A stretch of 64,000 bases of DNA from Fusobacterium sp. IOR10 (GCF_010367435.1 NZ_WJWY01000002.1:36241-100240), one strand, 5' to 3'; counted from the first letter of the stretch, positions 27,207 to 36,944 are shown. Numbers and translations are program-made. Notes: a model not told the origin generated them from the sequence alone.

Positions 27207-28433
27207 ATGAAAGAAAATACAGAATGGAAAGAAATTGAGTTGGGAGATGTTATACAATTTAATCCAAGAGAAAGCATAAGAAAAGGTGAGATAGTAAAAA
27301 AAATATCTATGGATAAACTGAAAGAATTTTCAAGAGAAATAGTTGGATATGAAGAAACCTTTTTTACAAGTGGGACTAAATTTAAAAACGGGGATACTTT
27401 AGTTGCTAGAATAACACCTTGTTTACAAAATGGGAAGACAGCTCAAGTAAATATTTTAAATCAAAATGAAATTGCTTTTGGTTCAACAGAATTTATAGTT
27501 TTAAGGGAAATTGAAAATAAAACAGATAAAGATTTTATATATTATCTATCAATTTCAAATAAATTTAGAGATATTGCTATAAAATCAATGACTGGAACTT
27601 CAGGAAGACAAAGGGCTCAAAGAGATGTTATTGAGAAAACAAGTATTTATCTCCCACCATTTTTAGAACAAAAAAAAATAGCAGCTATTTTAAAATCATT
27701 AGATGATAAGATAGAACTAAATAATAAAATGAATGAGACTTTGGAAGAAATGGCTCAAACTATGTTTAAAGAATGGTTTGTTAATTTCAATTTTCCAAAT
27801 GAAGAAGGGAAATCTTATAAAGATAATGGCGGTAAAATGATTGAATCAGAACTTGGGATGATTCCTGAGAGGTGGAGAGTAGAATCATTAGACGAGATAG
27901 CTAACTATCTGAATGGTTTGGCGATGCAGAAATATAGACCTGAAGGAGAAAATAAATTAAAAGTTATTAAAATCAAAGAGATGAATAATGGGGTATCTAA
28001 TGAAAGTGATTTATGTTCTACTTTAATACCGGACCAATATAAAGTATATAGTGGTGATATTTTATTTTCATGGTCAGGAACATTAAAATTAATGTTATGG
28101 AATGGTGAAACAGGCGGTTTAAATCAGCATATTTTTAAAGTGATTCCTAAAAATTTCCCCAAATGGTTCGTATATTTATGGACAAAAATGTATATGAAAA
28201 AATTTACAAATATAGCAAAAGGGAAAGCTACTACAATGGGCCACATAAAAAGAGAGGATTTAAAAAAGGCAAAAGTGGTAGTTCCTTATGAAGAAGAATT
28301 AAATAAAATCAATATAAAAATAAAGAATATTTTTGATGAAATAATAAAGATAAATCAAGAAATAAAAACGTTGAGTCATATTCGGGATTTTTTGCTTCCT
28401 AAACTTATGAGTGGAGAAATAAGAGTGAAGTGA
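27207..28433 (+). CDS. hsdS: Type I restriction-modification specificity subunit HsdS
   Basis: The 408-residue protein has two target-recognition domains, each followed by a conserved helical spacer. The first TRD (WKEIELGDVIQFNPRESIRK) ends in PPFLEQKKIAAILKSLDDKIELNNKMNETLEEM. The second (ELGMIPERWRVESLDEIANY) ends in the helix with IKTLSHIRDFLLPKLMSGEI. It dictates the bipartite DNA site recognised by HsdM and HsdR. It starts immediately after the preceding stop. No inverted or silent hsdS copy is seen nearby that would allow shuffling. Confidence 0.93.
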   Translation: MKENTEWKEIELGDVIQFNPRESIRKGEIVKKISMDKLKEFSREIVGYEETFFTSGTKFKNGDTLVARITPCLQNGKTAQVNILNQNEIAFGSTEFIVLREIENKTDKDFIYYLSISNKFRDIAIKSMTGTSGRQRAQRDVIEKTSIYLPPFLEQKKIAAILKSLDDKIELNNKMNETLEEMAQTMFKEWFVNFNFPNEEGKSYKDNGGKMIESELGMIPERWRVESLDEIANYLNGLAMQKYRPEGENKLKVIKIKEMNNGVSNESDLCSTLIPDQYKVYSGDILFSWSGTLKLMLWNGETGGLNQHIFKVIPKNFPKWFVYLWTKMYMKKFTNIAKGKATTMGHIKREDLKKAKVVVPYEEELNKINIKIKNIFDEIIKINQEIKTLSHIRDFLLPKLMSGEIRVK

Positions 28434-28483
28434 TTGTATGAATAAAAAATTTTAGAAAAATTAATTTAAAGGGAGGAGAAAAT

Positions 28484-29083
28484 ATGTTTGGGCAAAATGA
28501 CAATAATAAATTTTCTTTAAAAGAAAGAATATTTATTTCACATATAGGACAATCATATAGACTTTCAACATTTCTTAGTTTATATGAAAATTCTTGTAAT
28601 ATTATTTATAATTCTCTACAAGAAAAAAAGATGGAAGGTATAGATATGGTTTCTGTTCCTTTAATTTTTCTTATGAGACATAGTATTGAAATAGGATTAA
28701 AGGGTCAAATACAAAATTTAATGAAATTAAGTGAATGTAATGATTCTAAAAACTCTTTAGAAGGTCACTCTTAAAAAAAATTATTAGAATGTTTCTCTCT
28801 TCATACAAAAAAATGTTTTGAAAAACTTAGTATTAATGATAAAGTAAAAAAACAATTTGACGAAAAAATGATATTTATGTCAGAAATAGTTAATGTGTTG
28901 GATCTTTTAGATGAAAAAGGAACAACGTTCAGATATCCAAAGGATTTAAATGGCAATAAAAATATAGAGTCTAATAAAAAAATAAATTTATTGGAATTAA
29001 AAAATAATTTTGATCATTCTATGAGTCTCTTATATTTAACAGATCAGGTTCTTTATGATTATACAGATGAGATTATATATTGA
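28484..29083 (+). pseudogene. HEPN-like small protein, interrupted by an in-frame TAA
   Basis: A good GGGAGGAG site precedes the ATG at 28484. The frame reads through FISHIGQSYRLSTFLSLYE and VSVPLIFLMRHSIEIGLKG, then meets TAA at 28772-28774 in GHS*KKLLECF and continues without a shift to 29083 (about 199 codons). The pattern R-H-x-x-E-x-x-L-K followed by G-H-x-L-K-K-L is typical of a HEPN-like helical family; TTA to TAA would explain the stop. It sits in the type I restriction operon between hsdS and a nuclease gene. Many HEPN proteins are RNases or toxin-antitoxin parts, but no catalytic R-x4-6-H was identified. Probably inactive as written. Confidence 0.65.
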
Positions 29084-29146
29084 CGAACAAATAATTTTGT
29101 TTTAAGAAGATGTTTAGTAGAGTAAAAATAAAAAAGGAGATTGATT

Positions 29147-30424
29147 GTGAATAGACATTTAAGTATTTTTACACCATATCAAATTACTTCAAGGGAAAAT
29201 AATCTTACAAGATCATTAGCTATTATGCTTAAAAATGAACCGTTATTTTTTGATTTGTTTTATACAGAGATTGTTGGAAAAAGTTTAGGAAAAAATCTTT
29301 TATCTAAAAATATTATTGTAGATACCGAGGTGTTTGCAAAAGATATAAGTATTAAAGATTCTGGTATAGGAAATATTTATGGAGTTACATTAAATACAGT
29401 AAAATACAGAGATAATTTAAATACAAGTAAAACTACTAAAAAACCAAGAATGGATTTAATTATTCAAGTTGAAGAAACTTTAATTGTTGTAGAGGTTAAA
29501 CGTTTAAATGAAGATCCTAGAGAGCAATTAAATAATCAAATAAAACGTTTAAATTGGGGAAATGTAAATCAAAATTTTAAATATAAATCTCTTATATGGT
29601 CAGATATATTAGATATAGCATTTAATCTTCATAATTTTAGGGAACAATTAGCTTCTCCTAGTTTATATCTTAATGAATTTAAAATGTTTATTGAGAACAA
29701 TTTTCAAGATTTACTTCCTATACAAAAATTATCAATTGAAGGTTTAGACAATAAAATACTTACTAACAGAAGAATTATGCAAATAAAAAAAGAAATAAAT
29801 ATTAAAATTCATGGTGAAGATTTTGAAGAGGAAGTTAATTGGGTAGTTTTAAAAGACCAAAAATTTGCTGAAAGGTGTGAATTATTAGTAGGGGAGAATA
29901 AAACTTTAGATTTAATGGTTTGGCCTGGAGATAACAGAAAACAGGGTATTAAGTTATATAAAAATAAATTTATTTTAGAAGATGTTTTAAGTAACATAAA
30001 ACAAGGAATTAAAAATTTTGATAAAAATATTAAATTTAAAGTTTCAGGTCATACCTATATAAGATTTGCTCATATTATGGGAAAAGGAATTTTCTGGGAA
30101 GATATTCCTGATGATAAAATAAGAGATGTATCTGAAGTTTTTAAAGAAATAGGAAAGATGGTTTATAAAAAGGATAATAAAAAATGGGAAAAATCAAAAA
30201 TTAATATTTCTAAATATGTCAAAGATAAAGAGGAATTTATTAAAAAATTTAGTAGATATTTTGAAGAAACTAATAGAAGTTTTACTAATATAAATGTAGG
30301 AAATGAGATTAAACTATCTATTTCTTTTGAACAAATTGAAAAATGGGAACAAGAATGTAAGACTGCTGATTATTTAAAAAATATTATAGAAAATATGATG
30401 AAATATATTTATTATAAAGCTTAA
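29147..30424 (+). CDS. Predicted PD-(D/E)XK nuclease, accessory to the restriction locus
   Basis: The GTG at 29147 is six bases after AAGGAGA; a TTG at 29141 would touch the ribosome site. The 425-residue protein has a nuclease core near residues 101-128: PRMDLIIQVEETLIVVEVKR, with Asp103, Glu116 and Lys118 as the D-E-x-K triad, followed by QLNNQIKRLNWG. The N terminus ITSRENNLTRSLAIML resembles the helical start of similar defence nucleases. The C-terminal 250 residues are unrecognised. Location between hsdS and hsdR suggests an anti-phage or anti-plasmid role linked to, but not part of, the classical enzyme. Confidence 0.65.
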   Translation: MNRHLSIFTPYQITSRENNLTRSLAIMLKNEPLFFDLFYTEIVGKSLGKNLLSKNIIVDTEVFAKDISIKDSGIGNIYGVTLNTVKYRDNLNTSKTTKKPRMDLIIQVEETLIVVEVKRLNEDPREQLNNQIKRLNWGNVNQNFKYKSLIWSDILDIAFNLHNFREQLASPSLYLNEFKMFIENNFQDLLPIQKLSIEGLDNKILTNRRIMQIKKEINIKIHGEDFEEEVNWVVLKDQKFAERCELLVGENKTLDLMVWPGDNRKQGIKLYKNKFILEDVLSNIKQGIKNFDKNIKFKVSGHTYIRFAHIMGKGIFWEDIPDDKIRDVSEVFKEIGKMVYKKDNKKWEKSKINISKYVKDKEEFIKKFSRYFEETNRSFTNINVGNEIKLSISFEQIEKWEQECKTADYLKNIIENMMKYIYYKA

Positions 30425-30440
30425 ATTAAGGAGAAATCTT

Positions 30441-33400
30441 ATGAATTTTACAGAAAATCAATTGGAAGAAATATATATAGAACTTCTAGAAGATCTTGGA
30501 TATGAACATAAAATTGGTAGTGAAATAGAAAAAGATCAAAGAGGAAGCTATCAGGAAGTATTGCTATTAGAAGAATTAAGGAATGCAATATATAGAATAA
30601 ATAAAAATATATCAAAGGATTCTAAAGAAGAAGCTATAAAAAAGATAAGACATTTATCAAATCCAATTCTAATAGGTGCCAATGAAGAATTTCATAATAT
30701 GATAACAAATGGAATAGATGTTCCTTTTAGAGATGAAGAGGGAAATGATAGGTATGATAAAGTATACATATTTGATTTTAATAATATAGTAAACAATTCA
30801 TTTTTAGCAGTAAACCAATTTACTATAATTCAAAAAACAAATAGAAGACCAGATATAATCTTATTTGTAAATGGAATTCCTTTAGTTGTGATAGAGTTAA
30901 AATCTATGATAAATGAAGATGTAGGGATAAATACAGCATATAATCAAATTCAAAGATATAAAGATGAAATATCAGATTTATTTAAATATAATTCATTTAT
31001 TGTTTTGAGTGATGGGATAAATGCTAAGGCAGGAACTATTTCTTCTAAATTAGAAAGATTTATGAGTTTTAGAAGTGTTGATGGGGAAGAGATTAGACCT
31101 AAAGATGAAATGATGATGGAAACTCTTACTCAAGGAATGCTAAGCAAAGAAAGAATTTTAGAGATAACAAAAGATTTTATTTTATTTATGAAATCTAAAA
31201 ATGAAAGTATAAAAATATTAGCTCAATACCATCAGTTCTTTGCTGTAAAAAAAGCTTTACAAAATACAAAAAAAGCAAAGGAAAGTGGAGGTAAAATAGG
31301 TGTTGTCTGGCATACTCAAGGTTCTGGGAAATCATTGACAATGACATATTATACAGGGCAATTAATGAAAAAATTTAATAATCCTACAATAGTAGTAGTT
31401 ACAGATAGAAATGATTTAGATAATCAATTATTTGATACTTTTTCCAAATGTAAAAGTTATTTAGTTGAAACTCCAAAACAAGCAGAAAATAAGGATGAAT
31501 TAAGAGAATATTTAAATGTTCAAAGTGGGGGAATAATATTTACAACTATTCAAAAGTTTGCTCCTAAAAAGGATGAAGAGTTTATTGATATTATATCCAA
31601 TAGAAAAGATATAGTAGTAATAGCTGATGAGGCACATCGTAGTCAATATGGCTTAGATGCAAAGGAAGATGAGAAGGGAAACATTACTTATGGTTATGCT
31701 AAGCATATTAGAGACGCTCTTCCTCAAGCTAATTATATTGGATTTACAGGAACACCTATAGATTTTGAAGATAGATCAACTGTTTCAGTTTTTGGAAACT
31801 ATATTGATACTTATGATATGACTAGAGCAGTTGAAGATGGATCTACAGTTAAAATATACTATGAAAATAGATTTATAAAATTAAAATTTAATAGAGAATA
31901 TTTGGATCATTTGGATACTGAGGTAAATGAAACAATAAAATATCTAGAGGAATATGATACAGAAAAGAAAAAAAGAGAATTTTCTAAATTAGAAGCCCTT
32001 AAGAGTAGTCCTTCTAGAATGAAAGAACTAGCTTTAGATATTGTTAATCACTGGGAGAAGAGAAGAAGTGTTGCCTTTGGAAAATGTATGATTGTTTGTA
32101 TGTCTAGGAGAATATGTGTAGATCTATACAATGAAATTATAAAATTAAGGCCACAATGGCATAATGAAGATAAAGAAAAAGGTAAAATAAAAGTTGTTAT
32201 GACAAATAATATTTCAAAGGACCCTATGGAATGGAAACAGCATTTTACAACAAAAGATGAAAGAAAAGATCTAGCAGAGAGAATGAAAGATATTGGTGAT
32301 GAGCTTGAAATAGCAATTGTAAGAGATATGTGGCTAACTGGTTTTGATGTCCCTTGTATGAATACAATGTATATTGATAAAAGTATGGAAGGGCATAATT
32401 TAATGCAGGCTATAGCTAGAGTAAATAGGGTATTCAAAGATAAAGATAGTGGTTTAGTTGTTGATTATGCAGGAATAGCAGATAATCTAAAAAAAGCTTT
32501 AAATCAATATTCTGTTTCAGATAGAAAAACCACAGGAATAGATTTAAAAAAAGCAATAAGTGTTATGGAAGAATATTATGAGATTGTAAGAGATATTATG
32601 CATAAATATAATTATGAAAAATATGAAAGTAAAAAACCATCAGAAAGAGTAAGAGCTATTATAGGTGGAATGAATTATATTTTACAATTGGATATAGAAA
32701 AAGAAGGAATGGAAAAGGAATTTATTAAACAAGTTTCTGCTTTAGCAAAAGCACATGCTCTTTGTATATCAACTTCAAGAGGTAAAAAAATAAATGAAGA
32801 AGTAGCTTATTTTAAAGCTGTAAAAGCAACTCTTGTAAAGATAGAAAAACCTAAAAAAGAAAGAGAATTAACAGAGGATCAAATTAATAAAAAGATGGCA
32901 GATATTTTAGGAAATACAATTATTTCTGAAGAAGTTATAGATGTATATAAAGAATTAGGGATGAAAAATCCAAATATGTCTGTATTATCAGATGAATTTT
33001 TAGAAGAAATTAAATCAATGAAATATAAAAATTTAGCTGTAGAAATGTTGAAAAAATTAATAGAAGGAAAAATAAGAATCAGCTCAAAGAAAAATTTAGT
33101 TATGTCAGAAAAATTTTCAGATAGATTGAAAAATTCTATGGAATCTTATAAGAAAAAAGCTATAACAAGTTTTGAAGTAATGGAAGAATTAATAAAAATG
33201 GCAAAAGAATTTCAAAAAAAACAAGAAGAAGGAAATTCTTTAGGATTAACAGATGATGAGATAGCTTTTTATGATGCTTTAGCAACAGAAGATATCTTAG
33301 CTCAGTTAGAAGATTGTGAAATTTTAAAAACTATTGCAATAGAATTAACTAAATCAATAAAGAAAAATTTAAAAGTTGATTGGTATGAAAAAGTATCAGC

Positions 33401-33530
33401 TCAAGCATTAATGAGAAGGAATATAAAAAGATTACTTAGAAAATATAAATATCCACCAAAAGGGCAAAAGGAAGTTATAGAAACAGTGTTAAAACAGGCT
33501 AAATTAATGTGCCAAGAGATACCAGCTTAA
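30441..33530 (+). CDS. hsdR: Type I restriction endonuclease/translocase subunit HsdR
   Basis: The 1029-residue protein is complete. An N-terminal HSDR_N nuclease domain has RRPDIILFVNGIPLVVIELK at about 135-154 (Asp...Glu-x-Lys). The SF2 motor has Walker A HTQGSGKS near 291-298, DEAH near 395-398, FTGTPI near 434 and the C-lobe ARVNR motif VI. A C-terminal helical region binds the methylase core. It translocates DNA and cuts at collision sites. Since the HsdM frame is broken, HsdR may lack a functional complex. A short repeat follows its stop by nine bases. Confidence 0.95.
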   Translation: MNFTENQLEEIYIELLEDLGYEHKIGSEIEKDQRGSYQEVLLLEELRNAIYRINKNISKDSKEEAIKKIRHLSNPILIGANEEFHNMITNGIDVPFRDEEGNDRYDKVYIFDFNNIVNNSFLAVNQFTIIQKTNRRPDIILFVNGIPLVVIELKSMINEDVGINTAYNQIQRYKDEISDLFKYNSFIVLSDGINAKAGTISSKLERFMSFRSVDGEEIRPKDEMMMETLTQGMLSKERILEITKDFILFMKSKNESIKILAQYHQFFAVKKALQNTKKAKESGGKIGVVWHTQGSGKSLTMTYYTGQLMKKFNNPTIVVVTDRNDLDNQLFDTFSKCKSYLVETPKQAENKDELREYLNVQSGGIIFTTIQKFAPKKDEEFIDIISNRKDIVVIADEAHRSQYGLDAKEDEKGNITYGYAKHIRDALPQANYIGFTGTPIDFEDRSTVSVFGNYIDTYDMTRAVEDGSTVKIYYENRFIKLKFNREYLDHLDTEVNETIKYLEEYDTEKKKREFSKLEALKSSPSRMKELALDIVNHWEKRRSVAFGKCMIVCMSRRICVDLYNEIIKLRPQWHNEDKEKGKIKVVMTNNISKDPMEWKQHFTTKDERKDLAERMKDIGDELEIAIVRDMWLTGFDVPCMNTMYIDKSMEGHNLMQAIARVNRVFKDKDSGLVVDYAGIADNLKKALNQYSVSDRKTTGIDLKKAISVMEEYYEIVRDIMHKYNYEKYESKKPSERVRAIIGGMNYILQLDIEKEGMEKEFIKQVSALAKAHALCISTSRGKKINEEVAYFKAVKATLVKIEKPKKERELTEDQINKKMADILGNTIISEEVIDVYKELGMKNPNMSVLSDEFLEEIKSMKYKNLAVEMLKKLIEGKIRISSKKNLVMSEKFSDRLKNSMESYKKKAITSFEVMEELIKMAKEFQKKQEEGNSLGLTDDEIAFYDALATEDILAQLEDCEILKTIAIELTKSIKKNLKVDWYEKVSAQALMRRNIKRLLRKYKYPPKGQKEVIETVLKQAKLMCQEIPA

Positions 33531-33534
33531 AATC

Positions 33535-33568
33535 TATGAAATCCAGGAAAAGAATACCTGTTTTTGTA
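33535..33568 (+). repeat. Island boundary repeat, copy 1 (start of unit 1)
   Basis: Located nine bases after the hsdR stop. AATCCAGGAAAA at 33540 begins a 29-base segment matching 27 of 29 bases of copy 2 (36916-36944). The GAAATYCAGGAAA core also occurs in copies 3 (39449) and 4 (49103). Part of it, CAGG-N9-CCTG plus T5, could fold as a small hairpin. Confidence 0.8.
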
Positions 33569-33619
33569 GTTTAATAATTTTTAAGTGTTTAATATTTTTA
33601 AGTTAAAGGATAAAAATCA

Positions 33620-33648
33620 TTTACTTTTATATAAGAAAAGAGTAAAAT
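33620..33648 (+). promoter_or_regulatory. Promoter of the unit-1 leader
   Basis: TTTACT (33620-33625), 17 bases, TAAAAT (33643-33648). The homologous leader at 39516-39544 has TTTACA, 17 bases, TAAAAT, so the promoter is conserved between two otherwise unrelated operons. Confidence 0.65.
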
Positions 33649-33686
33649 AAAGAAGAAGAATGAAATTAAAAAAACAGGTGATAATA

Positions 33687-33788
33687 ATGGAATTTTTTTT
33701 AAATTTTAAAATTATAAATTGTAACTTTAAGGATTATTTTTGCATAGTTTTTAAAGCTTGTTTTTTAATGTTAAATATGAATAAATAA
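33687..33788 (+). CDS. Phe-rich leader mini-ORF, unit 1
   Basis: A 33-codon frame with AGGTG six bases upstream of ATG. The product starts MEFFLNFKIINCNFK and contains seven Phe. The homologous 39-codon frame at 39570 begins MEFFSNFKIINCNFK; differences between them include several synonymous changes as well as L/S, D/G, C/F and F/V. The stop lies directly before an intrinsic terminator and 59 bases before the next operon, the layout of a transcription-attenuation leader peptide. It could alternatively be a small toxin or only conserved DNA. Confidence 0.5.
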   Translation: MEFFLNFKIINCNFKDYFCIVFKACFLMLNMNK

Positions 33789-33789
33789 A

Positions 33790-33816
33790 ACTCCCTTTGT
33801 AAAAGGGAGTTTTTTT
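33790..33816 (+). terminator. Leader terminator, unit 1
   Basis: ACTCCCTTT pairs with AAAGGGAGT around a 3-base loop and is followed by six T. It starts one base after the mini-ORF stop and precedes the 33848 gene. The homologous terminator at 39674 shares the CTCyCTTT/AAGGGAG core. Confidence 0.88.
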
Positions 33817-33847
33817 ATACTAAAAATAATAAAATAAGGAGATAATT

Positions 33848-35524
33848 ATGTTTGGAATAGGTAGAAGAAATGAAATGAAAAGCATTGAAAGAAAATCGAA
33901 TTCTTGTGTTAGGGATATTGAAAATAATCTAAGAGATATTATGAGAAATTTAAACGAAACAATAGAAATATCTAAAGAAAGTAAATTGCCTGAAAATAAT
34001 ATTTTAAGTCAAAAAGAACAAATGATTTTAGATATAAAAAAAGGAAAAGAAATTTTAGAAAAGTATAAAGGTAAAATAAGAATAGAAGGATTAAACATAG
34101 CAAAAGAATTGGCTTTAGAGGATTTTAAAGTAGGAATATCAGAATGCGAAGAAATGGTTTATTCTATGAAGAATATGGAAGTTCCTCAATCAGAAGATAT
34201 AAAAGATTATTTTCAAGAATATTCAGACAATTATGAAGCGGCAATGATTGGTGCAAAATTAGCAGCAGGTGTTGGATTAGCGGCTACAGGAGGAGCAGCT
34301 GTAGGAAGTAGTTTGGCCTTAGCAGGATTTGCAACTTTTGGAATAGTAGGGACTTCTCTTTTAGGAGTTGGGAGTGTTTTAGGAGGAATAGGAGCATTGG
34401 CAGCAGGTCCTGTTGGATGGATTGTTGGAGGAATAGGTCTTCTTGGATTTTTAGGAAGTGCTCCGTCAAAAGAGGAAATAGCAGATGCTAGACTAGAATT
34501 ATATAAGATGGAAAATAAAAGATCACAAATTTATAAAAAATATATGGAAACACACAGGGTTCTTGGAAAAGCAAAGGGAGTAATAAAACTTTCTAAAAAT
34601 TTTACAGATATAAGAGAAAGATTGACTTTTATTTTTAAATTAAAAAGAGAAAAAATGGAAAAACTTATTGAAGATAATTTAAAAGAAAATAGAATTATTT
34701 TAGAAGAAAAAGTAAAATCAGATATAAATACTGAAATTAATAAAGTGGCAAGTTATTTATACCAAACTTACAAAGAAAAAAAGAAATTTTTCTGTTTTAA
34801 AAGAAAAAAAACTATATGGGAATTAATTGAAAATTCAGAAAACATAAAGGAAAGTTATTTATATATAAATAAATATTTAAGATTGCCTAGAAAATATAAA
34901 AATCCTGAAAACAAATTAAGTTTTATATTAAGAGAAATAAATTTAAATGAGATTGAAATTATAGATAATTTTAATAAAAAGGATAGTTATGAAATATTTA
35001 AAGATAATTTTAAAGATTATTCAGAAGAGAAAATAGATAAGAATTTAAAAATTACAAGTTTAGAAGCAAAGAAGAAAATAAAAGAAGTTGTAGATTTTAT
35101 GAAATTATTAAAAAATATAATAATAACACCAATGATTAATTTAGATGCTACTAATTTAGAAGTTTCAGAAGAAATATTAAAAATTTCTCAAAGCAATGAT
35201 TTAGAATATAAAGAAAATTATGTTAGAGATTTTTTAAATTCAGAAGAAGTTAAAAGTTTATTAGAATTATTGTCCTTAAGCTTAAAATTTCAAGAAAAGG
35301 GTGAATTAAACAATCAAGATTTAAATATACTAAATAACAAAATCAAGAAAATCTATCCAGAATTAGTTACAAACAAAAAAATAAATAAAAAAGATTTAGA
35401 TGAAATTTTAGAAGAAAAAGAGAAAAAATTAGAAAATGAAATTAAGAAAATTGAAAGTTTTAACCTTACAGAAGACCAATTAGAAAAAGTAGGATTTAAT
35501 AAATTAAAAAAATTTATAGCTTAG
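33848..35524 (+). CDS. Coiled-coil protein with glycine-rich membrane hairpin, unknown
   Basis: The 558-residue protein has three parts. Residues 1-130 are charged helices (ENNLRDIMRNLNETIEISKE). Residues 131-205 form a very Gly/Ala-rich hydrophobic hairpin with glycine-zipper character (LAAGVGLAATGGAAVGSSLA, then VGSVLGGIGALAAGPVGWIV). Residues 206-558 are Lys/Glu-rich helices, probably coiled coil. No P-loop, nuclease or protease motif was found. Its partner follows after 11 bases. The pair is bounded by repeat copies and preceded by the conserved leader. A membrane-permeabilising effector is one hypothesis; the sequence alone does not prove it. Confidence 0.55.
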   Translation: MFGIGRRNEMKSIERKSNSCVRDIENNLRDIMRNLNETIEISKESKLPENNILSQKEQMILDIKKGKEILEKYKGKIRIEGLNIAKELALEDFKVGISECEEMVYSMKNMEVPQSEDIKDYFQEYSDNYEAAMIGAKLAAGVGLAATGGAAVGSSLALAGFATFGIVGTSLLGVGSVLGGIGALAAGPVGWIVGGIGLLGFLGSAPSKEEIADARLELYKMENKRSQIYKKYMETHRVLGKAKGVIKLSKNFTDIRERLTFIFKLKREKMEKLIEDNLKENRIILEEKVKSDINTEINKVASYLYQTYKEKKKFFCFKRKKTIWELIENSENIKESYLYINKYLRLPRKYKNPENKLSFILREINLNEIEIIDNFNKKDSYEIFKDNFKDYSEEKIDKNLKITSLEAKKKIKEVVDFMKLLKNIIITPMINLDATNLEVSEEILKISQSNDLEYKENYVRDFLNSEEVKSLLELLSLSLKFQEKGELNNQDLNILNNKIKKIYPELVTNKKINKKDLDEILEEKEKKLENEIKKIESFNLTEDQLEKVGFNKLKKFIA

Positions 35525-35535
35525 AAAGGATGAAT

Positions 35536-36906
35536 ATGAAAATTTTAGATTTTTTAAGAAAAAAGAAAAAAGAAGAAAAAACTATAAAAATAAATGAGGT
35601 TTCTTTTATTGAGAGTAATATATCTGAAAATAATTTTGAAGCAAGTAGGCAAGCAACCATTGGAAGAGAAATGTTTCAGGAAATTGATATGAAAAGAAAA
35701 AATGTAGATATTGAAAAAAGCAAAGGTTGGTACACGGAGAGTGAAGGAACAGCAACTTTTAATATAAATGCTGCAAAACAAGGTAGCAAAGCAAGAGCAA
35801 CTATGCTGGATTCTAAAGTTAGTTGTAATGAAAATAAAGTAAAGGCTAATAGTGGTTCTCCTTATGATATAAGAATAAGTGAGCCTGAAAAATCAAAGAA
35901 AGTGGATGTTCAATCTAAAATGTCTAACAACTATAAATCAGCAGCTAAATATCAAGATGAGGAAAAATATAAAGGTATGCAAAGATTAGTGGCAAAAGGG
36001 CAAAGAAAACTTATAAAAGAAAATAATAATTTAAATATTAGTGACGAAACAAGAGGGAACATAACTGAAGAAATAAAATATACTGATAGTTCTGGAAAAA
36101 TTGTTAAGTCTGATAAAATATCTTTAGACTTAATGAAAAATAAAAGAAAATTAAAATCGAAGGTCTTTAAAAAAGAAGCAAAAGAAACAATGACTAGTTC
36201 TTTAAAGGCGGCAGAAAATTCAATAAAAATGGGTTTTTTGGTGAATATGTTTGATGATATTTTTGAGCAAAAAGAGATAGATTTAAAAAAAAATGCAAAA
36301 TATAGTGTGGATATGGGAGTAAAAGCGTTTGCCTATACAGGAACAAAAGATTTGGTTGTTAATAAATTAAAATATATTTCGAAGAATTCGTTTTCTACAG
36401 TGGCGACTGCATTAAATCTAGGACCAGAACTAAAAAAAATTTATTTATTAAATGAAAGCAACACTCCTAAGGAAACAATTAAAGAGGAAATAGAAGCTCT
36501 CATTTTAAAAACAAGTGTTGGATTTTTAGGATGTCTAGGAACAGCTATTCCTTTCGGAGGAGGAGGCTTAGTAGCAATAAATTACATAGGGAATAAAATC
36601 ATAGCTAAATATTTTTATTCGGAAATTTCTTTATATGTAAGAGAATTAAGAATGAAAAATAAAGAGCAAGAGAAACTTTTTAAGATGTTAAAGGATAAAA
36701 AAAAGGAGCAGGATAATCTAATTGATGAATTTTTAAATTTGGTAGATGATTGTTGTGCAAAAAGACAAGAGGTAACAAAAGAGCTTTTGCTAGATTCCAG
36801 TCGAGAAAATATATCTAAAGCTTCAGCTATATTAACTAATAAAAAAATTAAGTCAACTACTGATCAGGAAATAGATCTTTTATTTGAAGAAGAACTTATA
36901 ATTTAA
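35536..36906 (+). CDS. Partner protein with possible D...QxK nuclease-like site and C-terminal hydrophobic segment
   Basis: The 456-residue protein starts at the ATG at 35536, six bases after AAAGGA; an ATG at 35530 overlaps the site. Residues about 65-160 form a distinct domain (WYTESEGTATFNINAAKQGS, SGSPYDIRISEPEKSKKVDV, then QSKMSNNYKSAAKYQDE) in which Asp111 and Gln126-x-Lys128 resemble a restriction-fold D...QxK site; this is weak. A Gly-rich hydrophobic stretch near residues 330-365 (VGFLGCLGTAIPFGGGGLVA) could insert in a membrane. Co-transcribed with the preceding glycine-zipper protein. Family not recognised. Confidence 0.5.
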   Translation: MKILDFLRKKKKEEKTIKINEVSFIESNISENNFEASRQATIGREMFQEIDMKRKNVDIEKSKGWYTESEGTATFNINAAKQGSKARATMLDSKVSCNENKVKANSGSPYDIRISEPEKSKKVDVQSKMSNNYKSAAKYQDEEKYKGMQRLVAKGQRKLIKENNNLNISDETRGNITEEIKYTDSSGKIVKSDKISLDLMKNKRKLKSKVFKKEAKETMTSSLKAAENSIKMGFLVNMFDDIFEQKEIDLKKNAKYSVDMGVKAFAYTGTKDLVVNKLKYISKNSFSTVATALNLGPELKKIYLLNESNTPKETIKEEIEALILKTSVGFLGCLGTAIPFGGGGLVAINYIGNKIIAKYFYSEISLYVRELRMKNKEQEKLFKMLKDKKKEQDNLIDEFLNLVDDCCAKRQEVTKELLLDSSRENISKASAILTNKKIKSTTDQEIDLLFEEELII

Positions 36907-36910
36907 AAGA

Positions 36911-36944
36911 TACTTAATCCAGGAAAAAAATACCTATTTTTGTA
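36911..36944 (+). repeat. Island boundary repeat, copy 2 (end of unit 1)
   Basis: Lies five bases after the stop of the unit-1 operon. AATCCAGGAAAA begins a 29-base stretch with 27 identities to copy 1; it lacks the promoter, mini-ORF and terminator found after copies 1 and 3. Confidence 0.8.
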
